DNA of 64,000 nt from Nocardiopsis metallicus (lineage in GTDB: Bacteria; Actinomycetota; Actinomycetes; Streptosporangiales; Streptosporangiaceae): assembly GCF_014201115.1 (NCBI RefSeq), contig NZ_JACHDO010000001.1:3286001-3350000 (forward strand), written 5' to 3'. Within the stretch, counting starts at the first letter, position 1, and each line of letters starts with the position of its first letter. The translations under genes were made by a program, and so were the position numbers. Below the pieces are notes generated by a model. The model saw only the letters and a list, made by a program, of their open reading frames with translations. It searched no databases and was not told where the DNA came from. This document shows positions 32,628 to 40,704 of this stretch, piece by piece.

Positions 32628-34019
32628 GTGGGCCACACGAATACCTCCCTGCCCGACAGCGTCCGAGAGGACGCCCTCGTCGAGGCCGGCGAGGACGCCA
32701 TCCGCCTCACCCGCGAGCTGATCCGGCGGGACTCCACCAACCACGGCACGGGCGTGGGCGACGAGCGCGCCGCCGCCGAGTTCGCGGCCGAGGCACTCGG
32801 GGCCGCCGGGCTTTCGCCGGTGGTCCTGGAGTCGGCGGACCGGCGCGCCAACGTGGTCGTGCGCGTCCCCGGCACCGATCCGGACGCGGACGCGCTCCTG
32901 GTCCACGGCCACCTGGACGTGGTACCCGCCGACGCCCACGACTGGACCTTCCCGCCCTTCGCGGGCGAGATCGCCGACTGCCCGGTCACCGGGGCTCCCT
33001 CGCTGTGGGGCCGCGGCGCCGTGGACATGAAGAACACCATCGGCATGGTCACCGCCGTGGTCCGGTACTGGTCGAAGCTGGGCCTGCGGCCGCGGAGGGA
33101 CATCGTGCTGGCGTTCGTGGCCGACGAGGAGGACAGCGCGGCCTACGGGGCCGACTACCTCGTGCGCGGCCACGCGGACCTGTTCGAGGGCTGCACGGTG
33201 GCGATCGGCGAGGGCGGCGGCCACACCGTGCACGCCGAGAGCGTCGGGGGTGACGTGCGGCGCCTGTACCCGATCGGGTCCGCCGAGCGCGGCAGCGCGT
33301 GGTTGACGCTGCGCTCCTACGGCACCGCCGGGCACGGCTCCCGGCCGCCCCGGGACAACGCCGTGGGCGCGCTCGCCGCCGCCGTGTCCCGGATCGACCA
33401 GCACCGCTGGCCGCTGCACCTGACCCCGGTCACCCGGGCCGCGATCGACGCCATCGCCGAGGCGCTGGAGGTCGGCCGTACCTCCGGGGACCTGGACAGC
33501 AACGAGGCCGTGGACGCACTGGTGGCGAAGTTCGGCACCGCCGCGCCGCTGGTCTCGGCGACGGTGCGCAACAGCACCGCGCCCACCATGCTCTCGGCCG
33601 GGTACAAGGTGAACGTGGTCCCGAGCGAGGCCACGGCGGGCGTGGACGGCCGGGTACTGCCCGGCGCCGAGGAGCAGTTCGTCGAAACCATGGACGCGCT
33701 GACCGGTGACCGTGTGGAGTGGGAGTACGCGCACAGTTCGCCGCCTGTGGCCGCGCCGGTGGACTCCGCGGCCTTCGAGGCGCTGCGCGCCGCGGTTTTG
33801 GCGCACGACCCCGAGGGTCTGGTGGTCCCGGTGTGCCTGGGCGGCGGAACGGACGCGAAGGTATTCGCGCGGCTGGGGATCGACTGTTACGGCTTCTCCC
33901 CCCTGCGTATGCCGGCGGGGGTCGACTACCCGAGCCTGCTGCACGGGGTGGACGAGCGGGTGCCGCTGGAGGGGCTGCGCTTCGGGGTGCGGGTGCTGGA
34001 CAGTTTCCTGCGCGCCTGA
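32628..34019 (+). CDS. M20-family metallopeptidase/dipeptidase
   Basis: The 463-residue protein starts at a GTG at 32628 with a GCGAGG about twelve bases upstream. M20 signatures are clear: LLVHGHLDVVPAD with His and Asp, WGRGAVDMKN with bridging Asp, ADEEDSAAYGADYL with catalytic Glu-Glu, and IGEGGGH. The lid/dimerisation domain begins with SAWLTLRSYGTAGHGSRPP. The final metal-ligand His is in PSLLHGVDERVPLE. Family members hydrolyse dipeptides or N-acyl amino acids. Between an M55 and an S66 gene, small D-amino-acid-containing peptides are a likely substrate, but that is inference. Confidence 0.92.
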   Translation: MGHTNTSLPDSVREDALVEAGEDAIRLTRELIRRDSTNHGTGVGDERAAAEFAAEALGAAGLSPVVLESADRRANVVVRVPGTDPDADALLVHGHLDVVPADAHDWTFPPFAGEIADCPVTGAPSLWGRGAVDMKNTIGMVTAVVRYWSKLGLRPRRDIVLAFVADEEDSAAYGADYLVRGHADLFEGCTVAIGEGGGHTVHAESVGGDVRRLYPIGSAERGSAWLTLRSYGTAGHGSRPPRDNAVGALAAAVSRIDQHRWPLHLTPVTRAAIDAIAEALEVGRTSGDLDSNEAVDALVAKFGTAAPLVSATVRNSTAPTMLSAGYKVNVVPSEATAGVDGRVLPGAEEQFVETMDALTGDRVEWEYAHSSPPVAAPVDSAAFEALRAAVLAHDPEGLVVPVCLGGGTDAKVFARLGIDCYGFSPLRMPAGVDYPSLLHGVDERVPLEGLRFGVRVLDSFLRA

Positions 34020-34052
34020 CGGAACGGACAACGAAGAGGGACGGGGACAGAC

Positions 34053-35078
34053 GTGGGTGAGTCGGTGACCGAGGTGCGCGGCGATCGGGACGGGGCCCCC
34101 GGGCCGGTGACGGGCCCCCGCCCGGTTCAGGGCCCGAGCCCCCGGGCGGCGCGGGCGCTGACCCGCCCGCCCCGGCTCCGGGAGGGCGACCGGGTGCGCC
34201 TGGTCGCCCCCTGCAGCCCGGTTCCGGCCGCGCAGCTGGACACCGCGGTGGAGGTACTCCGGGGGTGGGGTCTGGAGGTCGAGCTGGCCCCGCACGTGCG
34301 CGACCGCCACCCGCTGCTGCCCTACCTGGCCGGGACCGACCGGGACCGGGCCGCCGACCTCCAGGAGGCCTGGTGCGACCCGGATGTGCGCGCGGTGTTC
34401 TGCGCGCGCGGCGGGGACGGGGCGCACCGGATGCTGGACCTGCTGGACTTCGACCAGATGCGGCTGGCCGAGCCCAAGGCGCTGATCGGGTTCAGCGACA
34501 TCACCGCGCTGCACGAGGCGTTCGCGGTGGAGCTGGGCGTGGCGACCGTGCACGGGCCGGTGGTGGGGACGCGCTACTTCGTGGGTGACGAGGCGGCCCA
34601 GCGGGAGCTGCACACGACGCTCTTCGCCCCCGAACAGCGCTTGGTGCTCACCTCCCCGGGCGCGCACGCCCTGGTGTCGGGCCGGGCCGAGGGGGTGACC
34701 TTCGGCGGGAACCTGAGTCTGCTCAACAACGGCCTGGCCACTCCGCACAGTCGGCTCTCGGCGGCGGGCGGCGTCCTGGTCCTGGAGGACATCAACGAGG
34801 ACGCGGCGCGGATCGACCGGATGCTGACCCATCTGCTGCGCACCGATTGGATGGACGGTGTGGCGGGGGTCGCGTTGGGCACGTGGACCGACTGTCCGCC
34901 GGATCTCGGGGTGATCGCCGAGCTGATGCGCGACCGTCTCGGGCCCCTGGGGGTCCCGGTGCTGTGGGGGCTGGAGTTCGGCCACTGCGCCGCGCAGCTC
35001 ACCGTCCCGTTGGGCGTCCCGGCGGTGCTGGACAGCGAGAACGGCAGTCTACTGCTGCAGGTCCCCGGCCTGGAGTAA
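34053..35078 (+). CDS. S66-family LD-carboxypeptidase (LdcA-like)
   Basis: The 341-residue cytoplasmic serine peptidase removes the terminal D-Ala of murein tetrapeptides. The catalytic Ser is in IGFSDITALHEAF. The later GGNLSLLNNGLATPH and EFGHCAAQLTVPLGVPA contain the family's Glu/His region; the Glu itself lies in VLEDINEDAARIDRML. The first 40 residues are Pro/Arg/Gly-rich and probably disordered, and the true start may be internal (for example before LTRPPRLREGDRV). It follows the M20 gene by 33 bases, so co-transcription is likely. Confidence 0.9.
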   Translation: MGESVTEVRGDRDGAPGPVTGPRPVQGPSPRAARALTRPPRLREGDRVRLVAPCSPVPAAQLDTAVEVLRGWGLEVELAPHVRDRHPLLPYLAGTDRDRAADLQEAWCDPDVRAVFCARGGDGAHRMLDLLDFDQMRLAEPKALIGFSDITALHEAFAVELGVATVHGPVVGTRYFVGDEAAQRELHTTLFAPEQRLVLTSPGAHALVSGRAEGVTFGGNLSLLNNGLATPHSRLSAAGGVLVLEDINEDAARIDRMLTHLLRTDWMDGVAGVALGTWTDCPPDLGVIAELMRDRLGPLGVPVLWGLEFGHCAAQLTVPLGVPAVLDSENGSLLLQVPGLE

Positions 35079-35129
35079 CCGCCGAGGAGTGGTCACCGGG
35101 GTAGCGAGCGCCCAGGTCTGGGGGTGGTG

Positions 35130-35615
35130 ATGGCCGCACGTGTGCTGGTGACCGGGATGTCGGGCAACGGCAGGAGCTCGGCACTGATCGCTCTGGGAGG
35201 GCTCGGCCACCGGGTGGTGGAGGCGGACGGGGCGGGCTGGTGGGAGCCGCGCTTCGAGGGCACGGAGTACGATCGCTTCTGGCCTGAGGACCGGGTCGCG
35301 GCTCTGCTCGCCGAGGAGAGCGAGCGGACGCTGTTCGTCTCGGGCACCGTGCCCGACCAGGGCCGGTTCTACGACCGGTTCGACGCGGTGGTGCCGCTGA
35401 GCGCCCCGGAGGAGGTCGTTCTGGGGCGCGTCGCGGCCCGCGCGGAGCACGGTTTCGGCAAGCGTCCGGGCGAGCGGGAGAAGATCCGGCGGGACCTGGC
35501 CGAGGTCGAGCCGCTGGCGCGTGCGGGGGCCACCCATGAGATCGACACCCGTGGGCCCCGCACCGAGGTGGTCGATCAGCTGGTGGCTATCGCTCAGGAG
35601 TTTCGGACACAGTAG
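35130..35615 (+). CDS. Small P-loop kinase-like protein with Arg in Walker A
   Basis: The 161-residue protein starts at the ATG at 35130 after GGGGGTGGTG; two in-frame GTG codons just upstream are also possible. The opening VLVTGMSGNGRSSALIALG is a Walker A of shikimate/gluconate-kinase-like proteins, but the invariant Lys is Arg (GNGRSS). The rest, including FVSGTVPDQGRFYDRFDAVV, HGFGKRPGEREKIRRDLAEVEPL and the C-terminal ATHEIDTRGPRTEVVDQLVAIA, matches small AAA-type kinases of actinobacteria. The Lys-to-Arg change may weaken or abolish ATP hydrolysis. Substrate unknown. A hairpin terminator follows. Confidence 0.75.
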   Translation: MAARVLVTGMSGNGRSSALIALGGLGHRVVEADGAGWWEPRFEGTEYDRFWPEDRVAALLAEESERTLFVSGTVPDQGRFYDRFDAVVPLSAPEEVVLGRVAARAEHGFGKRPGEREKIRRDLAEVEPLARAGATHEIDTRGPRTEVVDQLVAIAQEFRTQ

Positions 35616-35782
35616 ATGCGGTCAATGAGCGGTGGCCCGCCCGCACGCTCCACGGGCGGGACACCGCTCCGGACCCCGGCCGGTACTGGAGTACCAGGTA
35701 GGCCTGCCAGCACCGCTTTCGCGACGCCGCCTCATGACTCATTGTCGCGCAACCGAGACGCCCCCGCTCGGAGTTTCGGACA
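35597..35782. repeat. 13-base direct repeat enclosing 160 bases
   Basis: GGAGTTTCGGACA occurs at 35597-35609, inside the end of the kinase-like gene, and again at 35770-35782, each preceded by CGCTC and followed within eleven bases by ATGC. The DNA between holds the terminator and no gene. It may be a small duplication or a trace of an insertion. Confidence 0.55.
35627..35669 (+). terminator. Hairpin terminator after the kinase-like gene
   Basis: GAGCGGTG/CACCGCTC with inner CCGCCCG/CGGGCGG forms a long stem just past the stop codon. It could also serve the convergent 35856 gene. Confidence 0.7.
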
Positions 35783-35855
35783 TCAGGATGCATGTTTTTT
35801 CCTGGACCCGATCCTGGTGCGGAGGGGGTGCGTCCGTATCGTCCCGCTCCTACCC

Positions 35856-36623
35856 TCAGGGGAGGGTGAGCACCACGGGGCCGTCCTCGGTGACCGCGAT
35901 CGTGTGCTCGCAGTGGGCGGCCCGGCCGCCGTCGTCGCTGAGCACCGTCCAGCCGTCCTCACCGTGGGCGTAGCCGTCCGAGCCGCCGCGCACCAGCATG
36001 GGCTCGATGGCCAGGGCCAGTCCCGGACGGAGCTCGTACCCACGCCCCGGGCGGCCGTCGTTGGCCACGTCCGGGGCCTCGTGCATGGTGCGGCCGATGC
36101 CGTGCCCGCCGTGGTCGGCGGTGAGCCCGTATCCGGCCGCGCGGGCCTCGGCGGCGATGGCGTGCCCCACGTCGCCCAGACGGCTCCCGGGGCGGGCCGC
36201 CGCGACGCCCCGGGCCAGCGCGGCCTCGGTGGCGGCGATCAGGGCGAGGTCTGCGGGGTCGGCCTCGCCCACCACGAAGCTGATCGCGGCGTCGCCGGAC
36301 CAGCCGCGCAACCGGGCCCCGCAGTCGACGCTGACCAGGTCGCCGTCGGCCAGGACCCGCTGCCCGGGCGGACCGTGCACGATCTCGTCGTTGACGCTGA
36401 CGCAAATCACCCCGGGGAAGGGGGTGGGCGCCCAGGCCGGCTGGTAGCCCAGGAAGAGCGGCTCGGCGCCCGCCTCGGCGATGACCCCGGCGGCCGCACG
36501 GTCGAGGTCAGCGGTGGTGCGGCCGGGCTCGGCGAGGTCGCGTGCGGCGGCCAGCGCGTGGGCGACCACACGGCCCGCCTCCCTCATCAGGGCGATTTCT
36601 TCGGGGGTCTTGATCTCGACCAC
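35856..36623 (-). CDS. map: Second methionine aminopeptidase, type I
   Basis: The 255-residue enzyme lacks the N-terminal extension of the one at 29125. The GTG start at 36623 has GGAAGGA upstream. All metal ligands are visible: Asp and Asp in SVDCGARLRGWSGDAAISF, His in DHGGHGIGRTMHE, Glu in LAIEPML and Glu in HCEHTIAVT. It is divergent from a small XRE regulator with a 78-base gap carrying tandem ACTATAC boxes, so unlike the housekeeping copy it may be conditionally expressed. Multiple methionine aminopeptidases are common in actinomycetes. Confidence 0.93.
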   Translation of the reverse strand: MVEIKTPEEIALMREAGRVVAHALAAARDLAEPGRTTADLDRAAAGVIAEAGAEPLFLGYQPAWAPTPFPGVICVSVNDEIVHGPPGQRVLADGDLVSVDCGARLRGWSGDAAISFVVGEADPADLALIAATEAALARGVAAARPGSRLGDVGHAIAAEARAAGYGLTADHGGHGIGRTMHEAPDVANDGRPGRGYELRPGLALAIEPMLVRGGSDGYAHGEDGWTVLSDDGGRAAHCEHTIAVTEDGPVVLTLP

Positions 36624-36650
36624 GGGAGTCCTTCCAGGGGAGTTGGGATA

Positions 36651-36671
36651 ACTATACCGGCATTACTATAC
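36651..36671. promoter_or_regulatory. Tandem ACTATAC boxes and promoter of the second map gene
   Basis: ACTATAC occurs at 36651-36657 and 36665-36671, 14 bases apart. Read on the minus strand, TTGAGT, 16 bases and TATAGT (36656-36651) form a good promoter for the aminopeptidase gene, so a protein bound to the boxes would cover its -10. The XRE protein encoded alongside is the natural candidate. Confidence 0.5.
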
Positions 36672-36689
36672 GACTCAAGGCGCCCGGGA

Positions 36690-36695
36690 TACACT
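36690..36695 (+). promoter_or_regulatory. Putative -10 of a leaderless XRE regulator transcript
   Basis: TACACT fits TAnnnT and ends six bases before the ATG at 36702. Confidence 0.45.
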
Positions 36696-36701
36696 CGCCC
36701 C

Positions 36702-36974
36702 ATGGTTCGAGAACCGCTGACCGAAGAGCAGATCGAACGCGGCCGCGCCCTGGGCACCCTCCTGCGCCAGGCCCGAGCCGACCGCACGATGGTGGACGTC
36801 GCCCGCGCCGCCGGGATCTCCGTGGAGACCCTCCGCAAGATCGAGGGCGGGCGCATCCCCACCCCGGCCTTCTTCACCGTCGCGGCCGTCGCCGCCACCC
36901 TGGACCTGTCCATGGACACCCTCCTCGCCCGGATCGACACCGCCGTCGCGCCCTCCTCCGCTGTCGCCGTCTGA
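36702..36974 (+). CDS. Small XRE-family DNA-binding regulator
   Basis: The 90-residue protein consists essentially of one lambda-repressor-like helix-turn-helix: LGTLLRQARADRTMVDVARA, then AGISVETLRKIEGGRIPTPAFF. A C-terminal helix (LDLSMDTLLARI) follows. The start at 36702 is used because the much longer upstream reading passes through the divergent gene. It has no ligand domain, so it may act as a simple dimeric repressor. The divergent second map gene and its tandem boxes are its likely target. Confidence 0.85.
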   Translation: MVREPLTEEQIERGRALGTLLRQARADRTMVDVARAAGISVETLRKIEGGRIPTPAFFTVAAVAATLDLSMDTLLARIDTAVAPSSAVAV

Positions 36975-37129
36975 GCGGCGGCTCTCCCCGTGCCCGGCCG
37001 CGACCCCGGCCGGGCACCCCCTAACGTTGGGACTCACACACCCGCGACCCGGGCGTGTTCACGGCCGCCCACAGGCGCGGGGTGGTAACCACGTGGACAT
37101 CGCGTCAACGACGACCACAGGGGGAGCAC

Positions 37130-39145
37130 ATGAGCGAACAGGCACTGTTGAAACTGGACGAGGCCGAGCTGCGCGGTCTGCTCGACGGGCGATGGGCCAA
37201 TATCCGTGAACGCGCCCGCGACGTCATCCAGGGCGAACAGTTCGCCCCCGTGCACGGGCTGTCCATGGAGGACCACCGCGCCCGCACCCTCAAGCAGCTC
37301 ATGGCGCTGGCCGAGACCGGCATGCCCGCCTACGGGTTCCCCGAGTCCGTGGGCGGAACCGACGACATCGGCGCCTCGGTGGTGGCCTTCGAGATGCTCG
37401 TCGCCGACATGTCGCTCATGGTGAAGATGGGTGTGCAGTTCGGACTGTTCGGCGGGGCCATCAAGGCCCTGGGCACCGACGAGCACCATCAGAAGTACCT
37501 GCCCGACGTCATGACCGTGGCCCTGCCCGGCTGCTTCGCGATGACCGAGACCGGGCACGGCTCGGACGTGCAGCGGCTGCGCACCACCGCCACCTACGAC
37601 GCCGGATCCGGTGAGTTCGTGGTGCACACCCCGGACGAGTCCGCGCGCAAGGACTACATCGGCAACGCCGCCCGGGACGGCCGCATGGCGGTGGTCTTCG
37701 CCCAGCTGCGCACCCCGGACGGCGAGGGCGGACTGATCGAGCACGGCGTGCACGCGCTGATGGTTCCCATCCGGGACAGGAAGGGCAAGCCGATGCCCGG
37801 GGTGACCATCGAGGACTGCGGCCCCAAGGCCGGGCTGAACGGGGTCGACAACGGCCGCCTGTGGTTCGACGGCGTGCGGGTGCCGCGCACCAACCTCCTC
37901 AACCGGTACGGCGACGTGGCCGCCGACGGCACCTACTCCAGCCCGATCGAGAACCAGAACCGGCGCTTCTTCACCATGCTGGGCACGCTGATCCGCGGCC
38001 GCATCAGCGTGGCCGGGGGCGCGGGCACCGCCACCAAGGCCTCGCTGGCCATCGCGATCCGGTACGCGGACACCCGCCGCCAGTTCACCCGCCCGGCCAC
38101 GGACTCCCGGCCGGAGCGGGAGGTGCGGATCCTGGACTACCTCGCCCACCAGCGCAAGCTCCTGCCCGCACTGGCCCGCACCTACGGGCTGCACTTCGCC
38201 CAGGAGGAGCTGGTCACCCGCCTGCACGAGCTGTCCAAGTCCGAGGAGCGCGACGAGCGCGCCCAGCGGGAGCTGGAGTCGCGCGCGGCCGGGCTGAAGG
38301 CGGTCGCGACCTGGCACGCCACCGAGACCATCCAGACCTGTCGGGAGGCCTGCGGCGGCTCCGGTTACCTGGCTCAGAACCGGATCCCGCAGCTCAAGGC
38401 GGACTCGGACATCTTCACCACGTTCGAGGGCGACAACACCGTCCTGCTGCAGCAGCTCACCAAGGCCCTGCTGACCAACTTCAAGGACTCCTTCGGCGAC
38501 CTGGACCAGCTGGGCCTGGCCCGGTTCATGGCGGGCAGGGTGTTCGAGACCGTCATCGAGCGCACCGCCGCCATCCCGCTGATCGACCGGCTCATCGCCG
38601 CCGCCCCGGGCCGCGACGAGGCGAGCCTGTACAACCGGGGCTGGCACCTGGAGCTGTTCGAGGACCGGGAGAAGCACATCACCGAAGGGCTGGCCAGGCG
38701 GCTGCGCCGGGCCAAGAAGGACGGCAGCGACGCCTTCGAGGTGTTCAACCGGGCCCAGGACCACGTACTCGCGGCCGGTCGGGCGCACATGGACCGGGTG
38801 GTGCTGGAGGCGTTCGTGGCGGGTATCGACCGCTGCGGCGACAAGTCCACGGCCAAGCTGCTCAACCGCCTGTGCGACCTGTACGTGCTGTCGGTGATCG
38901 AGGAGGACCGGGCCTGGTTCCTGGAGCACGAGCGGCTCTCCACCGCCCGGACCAAGGCGGTCTCGGCGGCCGTGAACGACCTGTGCCGTGGACTGCGCCC
39001 GTACGCGGTGCGGCTGGCCGACGCCTTCGGGCTGCGCGACGAGTGGCTGGGCGCGCCGATCGCCCTGGGCGCCGAGGAGCGGCGCCAGGAGGTACAGCAG
39101 GCGGACGAGCGCGCGGAGCGGCCCAAGCAGGAGCAGCAGGCCTGA
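37130..39145 (+). CDS. Long acyl-CoA dehydrogenase / acyl-CoA oxidase family protein
   Basis: The 671-residue flavoenzyme starts at an ATG at 37130 with AGGGGGAGC upstream. The N-terminal part contains GMPAYGFPESVGGTDD and the middle FAMTETGHGSDVQRLRTTATY, with VVHTPDESARKDYIGNAA, the arrangement of acyl-CoA oxidases. Later REACGGSGYLAQNRIPQLK and DIFTTFEGDNTVLLQQL mark the flavin/CoA site. It is far longer than ordinary acyl-CoA dehydrogenases (about 380), with an extra C-terminal helical domain as in peroxisomal-type oxidases. It should carry out the first step of fatty acyl-CoA beta-oxidation. The C-terminal tail is Glu/Gln/Arg-rich. No other beta-oxidation gene adjoins it. Confidence 0.88.
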   Translation: MSEQALLKLDEAELRGLLDGRWANIRERARDVIQGEQFAPVHGLSMEDHRARTLKQLMALAETGMPAYGFPESVGGTDDIGASVVAFEMLVADMSLMVKMGVQFGLFGGAIKALGTDEHHQKYLPDVMTVALPGCFAMTETGHGSDVQRLRTTATYDAGSGEFVVHTPDESARKDYIGNAARDGRMAVVFAQLRTPDGEGGLIEHGVHALMVPIRDRKGKPMPGVTIEDCGPKAGLNGVDNGRLWFDGVRVPRTNLLNRYGDVAADGTYSSPIENQNRRFFTMLGTLIRGRISVAGGAGTATKASLAIAIRYADTRRQFTRPATDSRPEREVRILDYLAHQRKLLPALARTYGLHFAQEELVTRLHELSKSEERDERAQRELESRAAGLKAVATWHATETIQTCREACGGSGYLAQNRIPQLKADSDIFTTFEGDNTVLLQQLTKALLTNFKDSFGDLDQLGLARFMAGRVFETVIERTAAIPLIDRLIAAAPGRDEASLYNRGWHLELFEDREKHITEGLARRLRRAKKDGSDAFEVFNRAQDHVLAAGRAHMDRVVLEAFVAGIDRCGDKSTAKLLNRLCDLYVLSVIEEDRAWFLEHERLSTARTKAVSAAVNDLCRGLRPYAVRLADAFGLRDEWLGAPIALGAEERRQEVQQADERAERPKQEQQA

Positions 39146-39174
39146 CCGTGCCCCGCCCTCCCCCACCCCGTATG

Positions 39175-39192
39175 CTAGTCAAGATTGACCAG
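39175..39192. promoter_or_regulatory. PadR-type operator, site 1
   Basis: CTAGTCAA-GA-TTGACCAG lies 23 bases before padR. It is one mismatch from the perfect palindrome at 42511. Confidence 0.7.
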
Positions 39193-39215
39193 ACACGCGG
39201 GGTGAGGGGTGTGGG

Positions 39216-39824
39216 ATGTCAGCCATCCGTCTGCTGGTCCTGGGGGCGGTCCGGCTGCACGGGCGGGCGCACGGCTACCAGGTCCGCAACGACCTGGAGG
39301 GCTGGGGCGCGCACCAGTGGTCCAACGCCAAACCGGGGTCGGTCTACCACGCGCTGAAGCAGATGGCCAGGCAGGGTCTGCTGGTCGCGCACGAGGTGGC
39401 GCCGTCCACCGTCGGCGGGCCGCCCCGGATCGAGTACGAGGTCACCGAGCGCGGCGGCGAGGAGTACTTCTCGCTGCTGCGCTCGGCGCTGCGCGGACAC
39501 GAGACCAAGCCGGACGTGCTCGCCGCCGGGCTCGGCTTCGCCGTGGACCTGCCCCGCCAGGAGGCCCTCGCCCTGCTGCGGCAGCGGTTGGCCGGGCTGG
39601 AGGCCTGGCGGGCCGAGGTGGTCAGGTACTACGACCCCGAACAGGGGCCCGAGCAGCAGGGCCACATCGGCGAGGTCATGGACCTGTGGGTGCACACCTC
39701 GGATTCCGAGGCCGTCTGGACCCGCGGGCTGATCGGCCGGATCGAGGGCGGCGCGTACACCTTCGCGGGCGAGGAGGGCGCCGCCCCCTACGAAGGGGTC
39801 CTGGCCCCCGACACCGAGGACTGA
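39216..39824 (+). CDS. PadR-family transcriptional regulator
   Basis: The 202-residue protein has an N-terminal winged helix (residues 1-85: IRLLVLGAVRLHGRAHGYQV, then WSNAKPGSVYHALKQMARQGLL) and a C-terminal helical domain with EVVRYYDPEQGPEQQGH. It is close in form to PadR regulators of multidrug exporters. It converges with a DrrAB-type ABC exporter (39847-41684). The same 18-base palindrome stands before padR, the exporter operon and the VOC gene, so it very likely represses all three and is released by the compound they handle. Confidence 0.9.
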   Translation: MSAIRLLVLGAVRLHGRAHGYQVRNDLEGWGAHQWSNAKPGSVYHALKQMARQGLLVAHEVAPSTVGGPPRIEYEVTERGGEEYFSLLRSALRGHETKPDVLAAGLGFAVDLPRQEALALLRQRLAGLEAWRAEVVRYYDPEQGPEQQGHIGEVMDLWVHTSDSEAVWTRGLIGRIEGGAYTFAGEEGAAPYEGVLAPDTED

Positions 39825-39846
39825 CCCCGCCCGCCACCTCACCTCC

Positions 39847-40704
39847 TCAGCGATTCAGTCCGCGGAATCTGGCCGCCGCCATCGGGCAGGCCACCGCGAG
39901 CAGGAGCAGCGGCCACAGCACCGCCAGGAGCAGGGCGTTCTCGGTGGGCCAGGAGCCGCCCACGACCCCCGGGTTGCCGAACAGCTCGCGCACCGCCGTG
40001 GCCGTGGCCGAGAGCGGGTTCCACTCGGCGACCACGCGCAGCCAGCCGGGCATGGCCTCGGTCGAGGCGAAGGCGCTGGAGGTGAAGGCCACCGGCCACA
40101 CCAGCATCTGCACGGCCATCACCAGTTCCGGGCGGCCGACGACCAGCCCCAGCCAGATCCCGCACCACAGCATCGCGAAGCGCAACAGGAGCAGCAGCGC
40201 CACCGCGGCCAGGGCGGCGGTGAGCGAGCCGTGCCAGCGCCAGCCGATCAGGAACCCGGCGCCGATCATGACGAGCAGACCGACCACCGAGTCCAGCATG
40301 TCCGCGACGCCTCGTCCGACCAGGAGCGCGGAGGGTGCCATGGGCATGGAGCGGAAGCGGTCGACCACGCCCCTCTCCAGGTCCCGGGAGATGGCGGTCA
40401 TCGTGCCCTCCAGTCCGAAGGCCATGGTGATCACGAACATGCCGGGGACGAGGAACTCGGTGTAGTCCCCTCCGCCCGCCACGGTCATACTGCCGCCGAT
40501 GAACAGGGCGAACAGGAGCAGCATCAGCACCGGAAAGGCCACGTTGAGCAGAGCCAGTCCGGGGCGCCGGACCCAGCGGGCGAGTTCGCGCCGGGTCATG
40601 GTCCAGGAGTCGGCCAGCCACCAGCCGAGCGCCGTTCCGGGGACGGGCACGGGTGCGGCTGAGGTGCGCTTCTCGGGAGCGGGGAGGGTGTTCACGGAGG
40701 TCAT
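39847..40704 (-). CDS. ABC-2 type permease of a DrrAB-like drug exporter
   Basis: The 285-residue membrane protein has six helices. After a soluble N-terminus and the segment [20 protein letters not shown] it reads [14 protein letters not shown] for the first helix. [20 protein letters not shown] is the conserved cytoplasmic loop of DrrB-type permeases. Its ATG overlaps the stop of the ATPase gene (ATGA at 40704-40701). With that ATPase it forms an exporter similar to those giving self-resistance to daunorubicin-like drugs. The substrate is unknown. Confidence 0.9.
   Translation of the reverse strand: MTSVNTLPAPEKRTSAAPVPVPGTALGWWLADSWTMTRRELARWVRRPGLALLNVAFPVLMLLLFALFIGGSMTVAGGGDYTEFLVPGMFVITMAFGLEGTMTAISRDLERGVVDRFRSMPMAPSALLVGRGVADMLDSVVGLLVMIGAGFLIGWRWHGSLTAALAAVALLLLLRFAMLWCGIWLGLVVGRPELVMAVQMLVWPVAFTSSAFASTEAMPGWLRVVAEWNPLSATATAVRELFGNPGVVGGSWPTENALLLAVLWPLLLLAVACPMAAARFRGLNR

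Noticed and set aside
30933..34985. Very long minus-strand open frame (1350 codons) over the peptidase genes
   Set aside because: It is the shadow of three clearly recognisable plus-strand genes; its translation is low-complexity Arg/Gly/His/Pro-rich with no domain. GC-rich codon bias keeps the opposite strand open.
35616..36974. 452-codon plus frame ending in the XRE regulator
   Set aside because: Most of it is antisense to the second methionine aminopeptidase; only the last 90 codons form a recognisable protein.
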